Part shown: piece after piece, positions 43,876-51,798 of the stretch
Layout of the letters: each line of letters opens with the position of its first letter
How positions within the stretch are numbered: position 1 is the stretch's first letter
Origin: SM23-32 sp964434535
Lineage (GTDB): Bacteria; Planctomycetota; Brocadiia; SM23-32
DNA length: 64,000 nucleotides
Direction: 5' to 3'
Assembly (NCBI GenBank): GCA_964434535.1
Contig: CAYSWA010000001.1
Location: 62,001 to 126,000, forward strand
Notes under the pieces: model-generated
What the model was told of the DNA's origin: nothing
Database searches by the model: none
The model's input: only the letters and a program-made list of their open reading frames with translations
Position numbers and translations under genes: made by a program

Positions 43876-44745
43876 TCAGGATGGGCCGATCAGCGACCTG
43901 AGCCGGTCCAGGTTCCGTCGGTCCACCTCCAGCGACTCCCACGGCGTCTCCAGGATCAGCGGCAGCATGTCGAGCGCGGGGTGTGTCAGCAGGTTCCGCA
44001 GGCCGCCTTCGCCGATGGCGCCCTCGCCGATGTGCTCGTGGCGGTCGCGCATGCTGCCGCAGGCGTCGCGCGAATCGTTGACGTGCAGCAGCCGCAGGGC
44101 GTCGAGCCCGACGTTCTCCTCGGCATCGCGCACCAGCCGGTCCACCTCGGCCGGCCGCGGCAGGTCGTAGCCCGCCGCGAAGAGGTGGCAGGAGTCGACG
44201 GCGAGGCCGACCCGGGCCTCCGGCGCCGATTCGGCCAGCCCCGCCAGGACCCGGCCCAGCGCCCCCATGCCCCGGCCGGGCCCGTGCGCGGATGCCGTGC
44301 TCTCCAGCAGGACCATCGGCGCCTCGCCGGCCTGCTTCAGCGCTTTGCCGATGGACTGCACGGCGCGCTCGATGCCCCAGTCGGTGGGCTGGCCCTTGTG
44401 GCTGCCCGGGTGGAGCACGTAGTAGTCAGCGCCGATCGCGGCCGAGAGCTCCAGCTCCGCCGCCATCCGCGAGATGCTCCGGCGCAGCACCCCCCGGCCC
44501 GTGGCGCAGGGGTTGATCAGGTAGCAGGCGTGCACGGCGAGGGGATCGAGGCCGGCCTCGCGGCGGGCGCGGCGGAACTCCTCCAGCTCGGCCTCCGAGC
44601 GCTTCTGGAGGCGCCAGGCGCGCGGGTTGCCGCAGAAGACCTGGAAGCACGCGCAGTCGCGCTCGACGGCCCTGCCGACCGCCCCGGGCAGGCCCCCCTC
44701 GATCGAGACGTGGAAGCCCATCGGACGGGGCCGGGAGGGGTTCAT
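43876..44745 (-). CDS. nfo: Deoxyribonuclease IV (apurinic endonuclease)
   Basis: 289 residues. ATG 44745 overlaps the acyl-CoA dehydrogenase stop as ATGA; M9 (44721) is an alternative. All trimetal ligands of endonuclease IV are visible in order: HACYLINP, LHPGSHKG, LLEST, VDSCHLFAAGYD, LHVND, RHEHIGEG and LILETP. It cleaves AP sites 5' to the lesion in base excision repair. Its coupling to fatty-acid oxidation genes is unusual and may be only positional. Confidence 0.93.
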   Translation of the reverse strand: MNPSRPRPMGFHVSIEGGLPGAVGRAVERDCACFQVFCGNPRAWRLQKRSEAELEEFRRARREAGLDPLAVHACYLINPCATGRGVLRRSISRMAAELELSAAIGADYYVLHPGSHKGQPTDWGIERAVQSIGKALKQAGEAPMVLLESTASAHGPGRGMGALGRVLAGLAESAPEARVGLAVDSCHLFAAGYDLPRPAEVDRLVRDAEENVGLDALRLLHVNDSRDACGSMRDRHEHIGEGAIGEGGLRNLLTHPALDMLPLILETPWESLEVDRRNLDRLRSLIGPS

Positions 44746-46475
44746 TCGTACTGAAGCAGCTCGGGCATGCGGTCCAGGTAGGTGCGGCTGCCGCTCAGGA
44801 CCTGGTCGCGCCGCAGGCGCACGCCGGGCAGCACCTCGTTGACGTAGCTCTCGGCGAGCGCTTCCTTGTGCGGCGAGCGCGTGGCCGGGCCGAGCAGCAG
44901 GTAACCGTTGTAGATCGTGGTGGCGCTCTCGACGAGCCGGCCGGTGTGGAGGGCGCGGAAGTCGGCGTCCTGCTCGTTGGCGAACTCGACCGCCTCCCGC
45001 AGCCAGCCGCGCGCCCCCCGGAGCGCCTCCAGCATCTGGGCCGGCGCACCGGCCTCGGCCGTCTGCTGATGGAGTTGCTCGAAGCGCTGCTCGAAGGTCC
45101 CCCTGAGCACGTAGCCGACGGCGGCGTTGTGCTGGATCTGCGTGGTGCCCTCGTAGATGGTGGTGATGCGGGCGTCGCGGTAGAGGCGCTCCACCTCGTA
45201 GTCGCGCATGTAGCCGCTGCCGGCGAGCACCTGGAGGGCGTCGTAGGCGACCTGGTTGCACATCTCGGTGGCGTAGTACTTGGTCACGGGTGTGAGCGCG
45301 CGGGCCAGCGTGGCCCACCAGCGCTCCTGCGCGGCCAGCTCTTCGCCGCCGGGCATCTGCTCCAGATCGCCGCTCGCCTTGAGCCGCTCGATGGCCTCCG
45401 AGATGTCCACGGCGATCGCGGTCTCGTAGTTGAGCAGCCGCGAGGTCTCCACCTTCATGTGCATGTCGCCGAGCATCTGGCGCACCGCGGGGAACTGGCG
45501 GATGGGGCGGCCGAACTGCTCGCGCGCGGCGGCGTACTGGAGCGCCTCCTCCAGGGCGGCCTGGGCGATGCCGACCCCCTGGCTGGCGATGCCGAGCCGC
45601 GCCCCGTTCATCAGCGACATCACGTAGGTGGAGAGGCCGCGCTTGCGGCTGCCGATCAGGCGCGCCGGGGCGCCCGTGAACTGGATCTCGCAGGTCGGCG
45701 AGCCGTGGATGCCGAGCTTCTCCTCGATGCGGCGGATGCGCACGCCCTCGCCGGCCTCGCAGACGAACAGCGAGAGGCCCCGCGCCCCCTCCACCTTCGG
45801 CTCGCTGCGCGCCAGCACCAGCAGCACGTCCGCACAGCCGTTGGTGATGAAGCGTTTGACTCCGCTGAGGCGCCACAGGCCGGCCTCCTCGTCGTAGTCG
45901 GCGCGCAGTTGCACGTTGGTCAGGTCGCTGCCGGCGTCGGGCTCGGTCAGCACCATGGCGCCGGTCACCTCGCCGCTGCTGAAGGCGGGCAGGTACTCGG
46001 CCTTGATCTCGTCGTCGGCGAACTTGTTGAGCGTCTCGGCGATGTCCTGAAGTCCGAACAGGTTCATCAGGCTCGCGTCGGCCTGGCTGATCAGCTCCAC
46101 GGCGATGGTGTAGATCAGCACCGGCATGTTCAGCCCGCCGTAACGGCGGGGCAGGGTGAAGCCCATCAGGTCCGCCAGCCGTAGCTGCTCCAGGGCCTCG
46201 CGGGTGCCCTCGGCGTAGGTGACGACGCCGTGCTCGAAGTGCGCCCCTTCCTGGTCCACGTCGGCCGCGCGGGGGGCGATGAACTCGCCGGCCAGCTCGC
46301 CGAGCACCTCGAGCACGCGCCGGTAGTTGTCCATCGCGTCCTCGTAGTCGGCGGGGGCATAGTCATACTCGCCCGCCTCGGCGTAATCGCGCTCGCGGAT
46401 GCGGACCAGCTCGCGCAGATCGGCGTGGGCCAGGAAGTCCTGGATGTCTTCGTTTTCGGTGAAGAAGTTGGGCAT
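44742..46475 (-). CDS. Acyl-CoA dehydrogenase, long form
   Basis: 577 residues, about 190 longer than the basic family. The FAD-binding core has LTEPDAGSDLTNVQL (about 156-170), GVKRFITNG and a GVGIAQAALEEALQYAAAREQFGRPI block. The C-terminal part (about 400-577) is an additional helical domain like that of the AcdA/FadE-type large subfamily. It oxidises acyl-CoA to trans-2-enoyl-CoA and passes electrons to ETF, encoded just upstream on the same strand. Chain-length preference is unknown. Confidence 0.9.
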   Translation of the reverse strand: MPNFFTENEDIQDFLAHADLRELVRIRERDYAEAGEYDYAPADYEDAMDNYRRVLEVLGELAGEFIAPRAADVDQEGAHFEHGVVTYAEGTREALEQLRLADLMGFTLPRRYGGLNMPVLIYTIAVELISQADASLMNLFGLQDIAETLNKFADDEIKAEYLPAFSSGEVTGAMVLTEPDAGSDLTNVQLRADYDEEAGLWRLSGVKRFITNGCADVLLVLARSEPKVEGARGLSLFVCEAGEGVRIRRIEEKLGIHGSPTCEIQFTGAPARLIGSRKRGLSTYVMSLMNGARLGIASQGVGIAQAALEEALQYAAAREQFGRPIRQFPAVRQMLGDMHMKVETSRLLNYETAIAVDISEAIERLKASGDLEQMPGGEELAAQERWWATLARALTPVTKYYATEMCNQVAYDALQVLAGSGYMRDYEVERLYRDARITTIYEGTTQIQHNAAVGYVLRGTFEQRFEQLHQQTAEAGAPAQMLEALRGARGWLREAVEFANEQDADFRALHTGRLVESATTIYNGYLLLGPATRSPHKEALAESYVNEVLPGVRLRRDQVLSGSRTYLDRMPELLQYE

Positions 46476-46499
46476 GGGTGTCCTCAGGCCATCAGGCGA

Positions 46500-46862
46500 T
46501 TAGGAACGGCGACGGCGCAGCGAGCGGATCAGTGCCGCCAGGACCTTCGACGTCTCCTCGCATCGGGACTCGAGCGTCTCGTATGTCGCGTTCTCGAAGT
46601 AACCGAGCCGGCTCGCCAGCGAGGCCTGGTATTCGAGTTCGCGGAAAGAGCCGAACGCCATGTCGAGGAACCGGAGGTAGTCCGCCTTCGACTCCCTTGC
46701 GCAGCCCTCCACGATGTTCGATGCCACCGAGAGCGCCGCGCGGCGCATCTGGGCCGTCAGGCCGAAACGCTCTTCGCGCGGAAAGTCGCGGGTCGCGGCA
46801 TAGACCTCCAGCGCCAGTGCATCCGCCAATTCAAACGCCCGCAGTTTCTTGTGATCCCGCAC
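46500..46862 (-). CDS. Four-helix-bundle protein (S23/IVP/Avd-like)
   Basis: 120 residues from GTG 46862, after GAGG. The pattern [47 protein letters not shown] and the SFRELEYQ segment define the family encoded by 23S rRNA intervening sequences and stand-alone genes, and related to Avd of diversity-generating retroelements. No reverse transcriptase or rRNA is nearby. It is probably a nucleic-acid-binding pentamer. The gene sits inside an inverted-repeat cassette. Confidence 0.85.
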   Translation of the reverse strand: [120 protein letters not shown]

Positions 46863-46883
46863 GGGATCGCCTCTATTGCCGTT

Positions 46884-46937
46884 CCTAACCGCCTAACCGC
46901 CTAAACCCCTAAACCCCTAAACCCCTAAACCCCTAAC
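46884..46937. repeat. Telomere-like octamer tandem repeat
   Basis: About 6.75 tandem 8-bp units: two of CCTAACCG, four of CCTAAACC and a partial CCTAAC. The variants are grouped, suggesting expansion by slippage. It ends directly at the etfA stop codon. Confidence 0.9.
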
Positions 46938-47959
46938 TACCTCGCATGTTCTTTGTATGCGTCGATCAGGGCCGGGATCACCTGGTTCAGGTCGCCGACG
47001 ATGCCGTAGTGAGCTATCTGGAGGATGGGGGCGTGCGGGTCGGTGTTGATGGCGACGATCTTGCCGGCCTCCTGCATGCCGGCCCGGTGCTGCACGGCGC
47101 CGCTGATGCCGCAGGCGACGTAGAGCTTCGGGCGCACCGTGGTGCCGGTCTGGCCGACCTGGTGGGCCTTCTCGATCATGCCCGCGTCGACGGCCGCGCG
47201 CGAGGCGCCGACCTCGCCGCCGAGCGTCTCGGCCAGCTCGCGGATCAGGCGGAAGTTCTCTGCGCTGCCCACGCCGGCCCCGCCGGCAACGATCACGTTG
47301 GCCTTCTTCAGGTTCACCGTACGCTCGGCCCGGTGCTCCTCCACCAGGTCGACGCAGAGCAGCGACTGGTCGAGCGCGCCGTTGAACTCGACCACTTCGC
47401 CCCGGCGGCCGGGGTCGGGCTCGCCCATGCGCATGACGCCCTCGCGCACGGTGGCCATCTGGGGCCGCGTCTCGGGGCTGACGATGGTGGCGATGATGTT
47501 GCCGCCGAACGCCGGGCGTATCTGGTAGAGCAGGGCGGGGTAGTCCTTGCCGGCCACCGCGTCGCGGTGGGGGCCGATCTCCAGGTCCGTGCAGTCGGCC
47601 GTCAGCCCCACCTTCAGCATCGAGGCCACGCGCGGGGCGAGGTCCCGACCGGTGGTGGTGGCGCCGAACAGGACGACGGCCGGGCGCCGCGCCGCGATCA
47701 TCCGCGAGAGCACGTCGGCGTAGGGGAGGGCGGCGTAGTGGGCCAGGGCGCCTTCGTCGGCGACATGCACCTCGTCGCAGCCGTGAGCCACGAGCGTCTC
47801 GGCCAGCGGGCGCACCCGGTGGCCGAGCAGGAAGCCGCCGACCCGTCCCCCCAGCTCGCCGGCCAGCTCGCGGGCCTTGTGCAGCAGCTCCAGGCTGACC
47901 TCGGCCACGCGGCCGTCGTTGACCTCGGCGAATACGCAGACGTCCTTCGGTTCGTCCAT
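46937..47959 (-). CDS. etfA: Electron transfer flavoprotein alpha subunit
   Basis: 340 residues. The C-terminal FAD domain has GGAGVGSAENFRLI (about 223-236), GQTGTTVRPKLYVACGISGAVQH (about 269-291) and NTDPHAPI. The N-domain is the usual alpha/beta fold. It pairs with EtfB, encoded 46 nt upstream, to carry electrons from acyl-CoA dehydrogenase to the quinone pool. Its TAG stop overlaps the end of the octamer repeats, so the repeat insertion did not truncate it. Confidence 0.93.
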   Translation of the reverse strand: MDEPKDVCVFAEVNDGRVAEVSLELLHKARELAGELGGRVGGFLLGHRVRPLAETLVAHGCDEVHVADEGALAHYAALPYADVLSRMIAARRPAVVLFGATTTGRDLAPRVASMLKVGLTADCTDLEIGPHRDAVAGKDYPALLYQIRPAFGGNIIATIVSPETRPQMATVREGVMRMGEPDPGRRGEVVEFNGALDQSLLCVDLVEEHRAERTVNLKKANVIVAGGAGVGSAENFRLIRELAETLGGEVGASRAAVDAGMIEKAHQVGQTGTTVRPKLYVACGISGAVQHRAGMQEAGKIVAINTDPHAPILQIAHYGIVGDLNQVIPALIDAYKEHAR

Positions 47960-48005
47960 GGCGTTCTGTTCGCGCGTTGCAGGCTCGGGGACGCCGGGCG
48001 CGGCG

Positions 48006-48875
48006 TCAGTCGAAGACGTGCTCTTCCATCAACCCCTCGACGAGGCCGGCCAGGCCCTCGTCGGTGGGTTCGATCCGCTTGTGCTCCTCGCTGACGAGCT
48101 GGACGGAGTCGACCTTCTTCACGCGGGTCGGCGAGCCGCCGGCGCCGCACTGCTCGGCGTCGGCGCCCGCGGCGTCCACGTCCCACTGCTCGATCAGCAG
48201 GCCCTTCTGGCGGAGCCTGTCCAGCTCGGCGGGGTCGGCGTCTTCGCCGAGTTCCCAGGGCGCCCGCGCCTTCTTGCACTTCATCAGCAGCCGGGCGGCC
48301 GGCGGGCGGGGGTCGTTGGCGCTCGCGCTCACCGTCAGCAGCGCGGGCAGGGGGCCGCGCAACACCTCGTAGCCTCCCTCCAGGTCGCGCCGCACCACGA
48401 GGCCCTCGGGCGAGATCTCGCGCACCTCGGTCACGTAGGTGAACTGCGGCAGGGCGAGCTTCTCGGCGAGCTGCGGGCCGATCTGGGCGGTGTCGCCGTC
48501 GATGGCCTGCCGTCCGCAGAAGACCAGGTCCACCGGGCCGAGCTGCCTCACGGCGCAGCTCAGCGCGTAGGAGGTGGCCAGCGTGTCGGCGCCGGCCAGC
48601 CGCCGGTCGGTGAGCAGGACGGCGCGGTCGGCGCCGCGATAGAGGCACTCGCGCAGCACGTCGGCCGCCTTCGGCAGGCCCATGGTCAGGGCGGTGACGG
48701 CGCCCCCGTGGGCGTCCTTGATCCGCAGCGCCATCTCGAGGGCGTTCAGATCCTCGGGGTTGAAGATCAGCGGGAGGGCGCCGCGGTTGACGGTGCCGTC
48801 CTCCTTCATCGCCTCCCCGGTCAGGTTCTCCGTGTCGGGGACCTGTTTGACGCAGACGATGCTATTGTAAGCCAC
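48006..48875 (-). CDS. etfB: Electron transfer flavoprotein beta subunit
   Basis: 289 residues, slightly longer than the usual 250-265. GTG start with AAGG upstream. AMP-binding and recognition-loop motifs are present: VCVKQVPDT, ALEMALRIKD, ADRAVLLTDRRLAGADTLATSYAL and CGRQAIDGDTAQIGPQLAEKL. It is first gene of an etfB-etfA-(cassette)-acyl-CoA dehydrogenase-nfo order. Confidence 0.93.
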   Translation of the reverse strand: MAYNSIVCVKQVPDTENLTGEAMKEDGTVNRGALPLIFNPEDLNALEMALRIKDAHGGAVTALTMGLPKAADVLRECLYRGADRAVLLTDRRLAGADTLATSYALSCAVRQLGPVDLVFCGRQAIDGDTAQIGPQLAEKLALPQFTYVTEVREISPEGLVVRRDLEGGYEVLRGPLPALLTVSASANDPRPPAARLLMKCKKARAPWELGEDADPAELDRLRQKGLLIEQWDVDAAGADAEQCGAGGSPTRVKKVDSVQLVSEEHKRIEPTDEGLAGLVEGLMEEHVFD

Positions 48876-49264
48876 GTTTATACCTTATGTTAGGACGTAC
48901 GGGCCGGGGCCGGACCGTGCGGGCTGGCCGGGCCTCGGTCGCTGTCCCCCGGCCCGGAAGGCAGCCCTGGCGACTCCGTTCCAAGGCCCCCGACTATAGC
49001 GAAAAGCCCTCCGCCGCTTCAAGTGAAAAGGCAGCCCCGGCGGCCACGGGAACGGCGCGTTGCTCGTTGATCGTTGCTCGTGAGGCCTCGGCATGCGGCC
49101 TTGCTCCCAACCCGGCCTCGTTCTGTGCCGTCGGACGTTGCCGTTCACTGCGCACTGTGCCCTGCCGGCCCTGCGCCGTCGCTTGACCGGCCGGGCGCCG
49201 TCGCGTAGAGTAGGGCTTCGTCTCGTGCGCATCTTCCCGTCTCGGCCCACCTTCCCGGGCACCG
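48876..49264. other. 389-bp divergent intergenic region
   Basis: It separates etfB (minus) from the PHP gene (plus). The right end holds the PHP promoter. Near etfB the minus strand has AT-rich TATAAA and TAACAT patches (48877-48892) without a clear -35. No tRNA, small gene or repeat was recognised in the remainder. Confidence 0.6.
49183..49211 (+). promoter_or_regulatory. Promoter of the PHP-domain gene
   Basis: TTGACC (49183-49188), 17-nt spacer, TAGAGT (49206-49211), 53 nt before ATG 49265. Confidence 0.62.
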
Positions 49265-50629
49265 ATGTCCACCGATTCCGACAGCCCAGAGCGTCTGGTT
49301 GCGCAACTGGACAGTTTCGACGCCGCCGAGCGGCGCCGGGCGCTGGAGCGCCTGGCTGCCGAGCACCGCGGCGAGCCGGCCGAGCGCACGCGCCGCGAGG
49401 TGAACCTGCACTGCCACACCTTCTTCTCCTACAACGCCTACGGCTACTCGCCGTCGCGCTTCGCCTATGAGGCGGCGCGCTACGGGCTGGAGGTGGCCGG
49501 CATCGTGGACTTCGACGTGCTGGACGGGGTGGAGGAGTTCCTGGCGGCCGGGCGTCTGCTGGGGCTGAAGACGATCGCGGGCTTGGAGACCCGCGTCTTC
49601 ATGCCGGAGCTGGAGGGCAAGGTCACGAACTCGCCCCACGAGCCGGGCGTGACCTACCTGATCGCGACCGGCTTCACCGGCCGGCCCGAGCCCGGCACGT
49701 CGGCCGCCGCGACGCTTCAGGCGATGGCCCGGTGCGCCCAGCGGCGCAACCGCGCCATGGCCGAGCGCGTCAACGCCCACCTCGAACCGGTGACCATCGA
49801 CTACGAGCGCGACGTGCTGCCCCTGACCCCGGCCGGCAACGCGACCGAGCGGCACATGCTGGTGGCCTACGAGCGGCGGGCGGAGGAGGTCCATCCCGGC
49901 GAGGGCGAACGGGCGCAGTTCTGGAGCGAGAAGCTCGCCGAGCCGCTGGAGAGCGTGCGGGACCTGCTCGGGGACTCGGTCGCCCTGCGGCGGCTGATGC
50001 GCTATCGGCTGATGAAACACGGTGGCGTCGGCTACGCCCCGCCCCGCGAGGGCAGCTTCCCGATGTTCGACGACGTGGTGCGCATGAGCCTCGACTGCGG
50101 CGCGCTGCCCAGCGGCGGCTGGCTGGACGGCACCCACGACGGCGAGGAGGACCCCGAGGCGCTCTTGCGGCTCTGGCTGGGCAAGGGCGTGCCGCTGGTG
50201 ACCATCGTGCCCGAGCGCAACTGGAACCTAAAGGACCCGCAGGAGCGGGCCGTCAAGGTGGCCAACCTGCACGAGGCGGTCCGCACGGCCCGTGCGCTGC
50301 GCATGCCGATCCTGGTCGGCACGGAGATGAACGCCGAGGGTCAGAAGTTTGTGGACACCTTCGATGCGCCGGCGCTGGAGCCCCACCGGGAGGCGTTCCT
50401 GGCCGGGGCGCACTTCGCCTGGGGCCACACGCTGTTGAGGGTGACGGCGGGCGTGGGCGCCGTGGGCGAATGGTCGCGGGCGCATTTCGGGCAGGACGTG
50501 GAGGCGCGCAACGCGTTTTTCCGCCGGGTCGGGGCCGCCCCGCACCCCGACGAGGCGGCCAGCAAGGAGCTGACGGCGATGGGCCGTAAGGCAAGTCCTG
50601 ACAAAGTCTTAGACGTAGTGGAGGGCTGA
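49265..50629 (+). CDS. PHP-domain protein, probable metal-dependent phosphoesterase
   Basis: 454 residues. The PHP signature HCH (49-51, NLHCHTFFSYNAYG) is followed by VAGIVDFDVLDG (about 78-89), GLETRVF and a late GTEMNAEGQKF (about 358-368) that can supply further metal ligands. PHP enzymes are phosphohydrolases of histidinol phosphate, nucleotides or nucleic acids. The long middle region (about 140-330) is not assigned. It stands alone with its own promoter. Confidence 0.78.
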   Translation: MSTDSDSPERLVAQLDSFDAAERRRALERLAAEHRGEPAERTRREVNLHCHTFFSYNAYGYSPSRFAYEAARYGLEVAGIVDFDVLDGVEEFLAAGRLLGLKTIAGLETRVFMPELEGKVTNSPHEPGVTYLIATGFTGRPEPGTSAAATLQAMARCAQRRNRAMAERVNAHLEPVTIDYERDVLPLTPAGNATERHMLVAYERRAEEVHPGEGERAQFWSEKLAEPLESVRDLLGDSVALRRLMRYRLMKHGGVGYAPPREGSFPMFDDVVRMSLDCGALPSGGWLDGTHDGEEDPEALLRLWLGKGVPLVTIVPERNWNLKDPQERAVKVANLHEAVRTARALRMPILVGTEMNAEGQKFVDTFDAPALEPHREAFLAGAHFAWGHTLLRVTAGVGAVGEWSRAHFGQDVEARNAFFRRVGAAPHPDEAASKELTAMGRKASPDKVLDVVEG

Positions 50630-50780
50630 GCCGGGCGCGCGTTTCCGCGCGGCGGGCCAAAGCATTGAACCTTTCGGGCGCGACCTGCACTAAGGGGCCG
50701 AGCCGCGGCGTTTTGCAGCTCGCGCGGCGGACCGGCCGGGCGTCGGCCCGGACCCCGGGCTACCCCAGAGAGGACGAGCG

Positions 50781-51761
50781 GTGCTTTTGAGCTTCTGGGC
50801 GCTGACCAAGAACTCGTTCACCGAGATCATACGCCAGCCGGTCTACGGGATCCTTGTGCTGGTGGGCATGGTCCTTATCGGGTTCTCGCCGGCCATCACC
50901 ATGTTCAGCATGGCGCAGGACGAGAGCCTGATGGTGGACATGGCGCTGGCCACCATCTTCCTGCTGGGCCTGGTGATGGCGGTGCTCAGCGCCACGCACG
51001 TGATCAGCCGCGAGATCGAGCACCAGACCGTCGGCGCGATCATCAGCAAGCCGGTGGGGCGCGGCCTGTTCGTGCTGAGCAAGTTCGCGGCGGTGAGCCT
51101 GGCGATGGCCATGGCCTGGTACTTGATGACCGTGGTGACGCTGATCACGCTGCGCATCGGCGTGCCGACCACCGCCACGTGGAAGCCCGACCTGCCCGCC
51201 TTCATCGCGCTGCTCGGCCCCCTGGTTCTCGCCTTCGGGTTTGCGCTCTATGCCAACTACTTCTACCAGTGGAACTTCACCTCCACGGCCCTGATGATCG
51301 GGCTGTCGCTCTACACGGTGGGGATGCTGTTGCTGCTCGTGGTGGAGCCGGGCTGGGGGTTCGCGCTGGTACCGAGGGTCTTCATAGCCCGGCACGCGCG
51401 GCAGGTCTTTGAGGCCTCGGCGCTGGTGTTCCTCGGCGTCTGGGTGCTCAGCTCGATAGCGGTGGCCGCCTCGACACGGCTCAACGTGGTGATGAACGTC
51501 ATCCTCTGCCTCACGGTCTTCTTCGTGGGCATGATCTCGCAGTACCTGTTTGGGCGGTTCGCCGACGGTTCGATCCCCGCGTGGCTGGCCTTGCGGGTGA
51601 TCCCGAGCCTGCACGTGTTCTGGGTCGGCGATCAGCTCATGGCGGAGCTGCCCTACATCCCGCCGCCCTACATCGCCGTCAGCGCCGCCTACGCCGTGGG
51701 CTTCTGCGCGGCCATGGTCGCGGTGGCGGCGTTCCTGTTCGAGCGTCGGGAAGTGATCTGA
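50781..51761 (+). CDS. ABC-2-type permease-like membrane protein
   Basis: 326 residues, GTG start. About eight hydrophobic helices are visible. The first loops hold VISREIEHQTVGAIISKPVGRGLFVLSKF (about 74-102), the signature of ABC-2 export permeases before their second helix. The ATPase partner is not adjacent but six genes downstream in the same direction. No convincing promoter was found in the 151-nt spacer upstream (TTGAAC 50665-50670 lacks a good -10). Confidence 0.75.
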   Translation: MLLSFWALTKNSFTEIIRQPVYGILVLVGMVLIGFSPAITMFSMAQDESLMVDMALATIFLLGLVMAVLSATHVISREIEHQTVGAIISKPVGRGLFVLSKFAAVSLAMAMAWYLMTVVTLITLRIGVPTTATWKPDLPAFIALLGPLVLAFGFALYANYFYQWNFTSTALMIGLSLYTVGMLLLLVVEPGWGFALVPRVFIARHARQVFEASALVFLGVWVLSSIAVAASTRLNVVMNVILCLTVFFVGMISQYLFGRFADGSIPAWLALRVIPSLHVFWVGDQLMAELPYIPPPYIAVSAAYAVGFCAAMVAVAAFLFERREVI

Positions 51762-51798
51762 AGCCGCCGTTCGTCCCGAAAGAGGAGACAACCCAAGG

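Larger units (their letters stand above)
46494..46937. mobile_element. Four-helix-bundle cassette with terminal inverted repeats
   Basis: AGGCGATTAGGAACGGC (46494-46510) is an inverted copy of 46878-46894 with one mismatch in 17. The repeats flank the four-helix-bundle gene, whose stop codon sits inside the left repeat. The right repeat merges into octamer repeats that run to the etfA stop (46937-46939). The cassette separates etfA from the acyl-CoA dehydrogenase. There is no transposase, so mobility would need one supplied in trans. Confidence 0.6.

Noticed and set aside
46884..46937. True chromosome-end telomere
   Set aside because: The octamer array is internal, short and flanked by intact genes on both sides.
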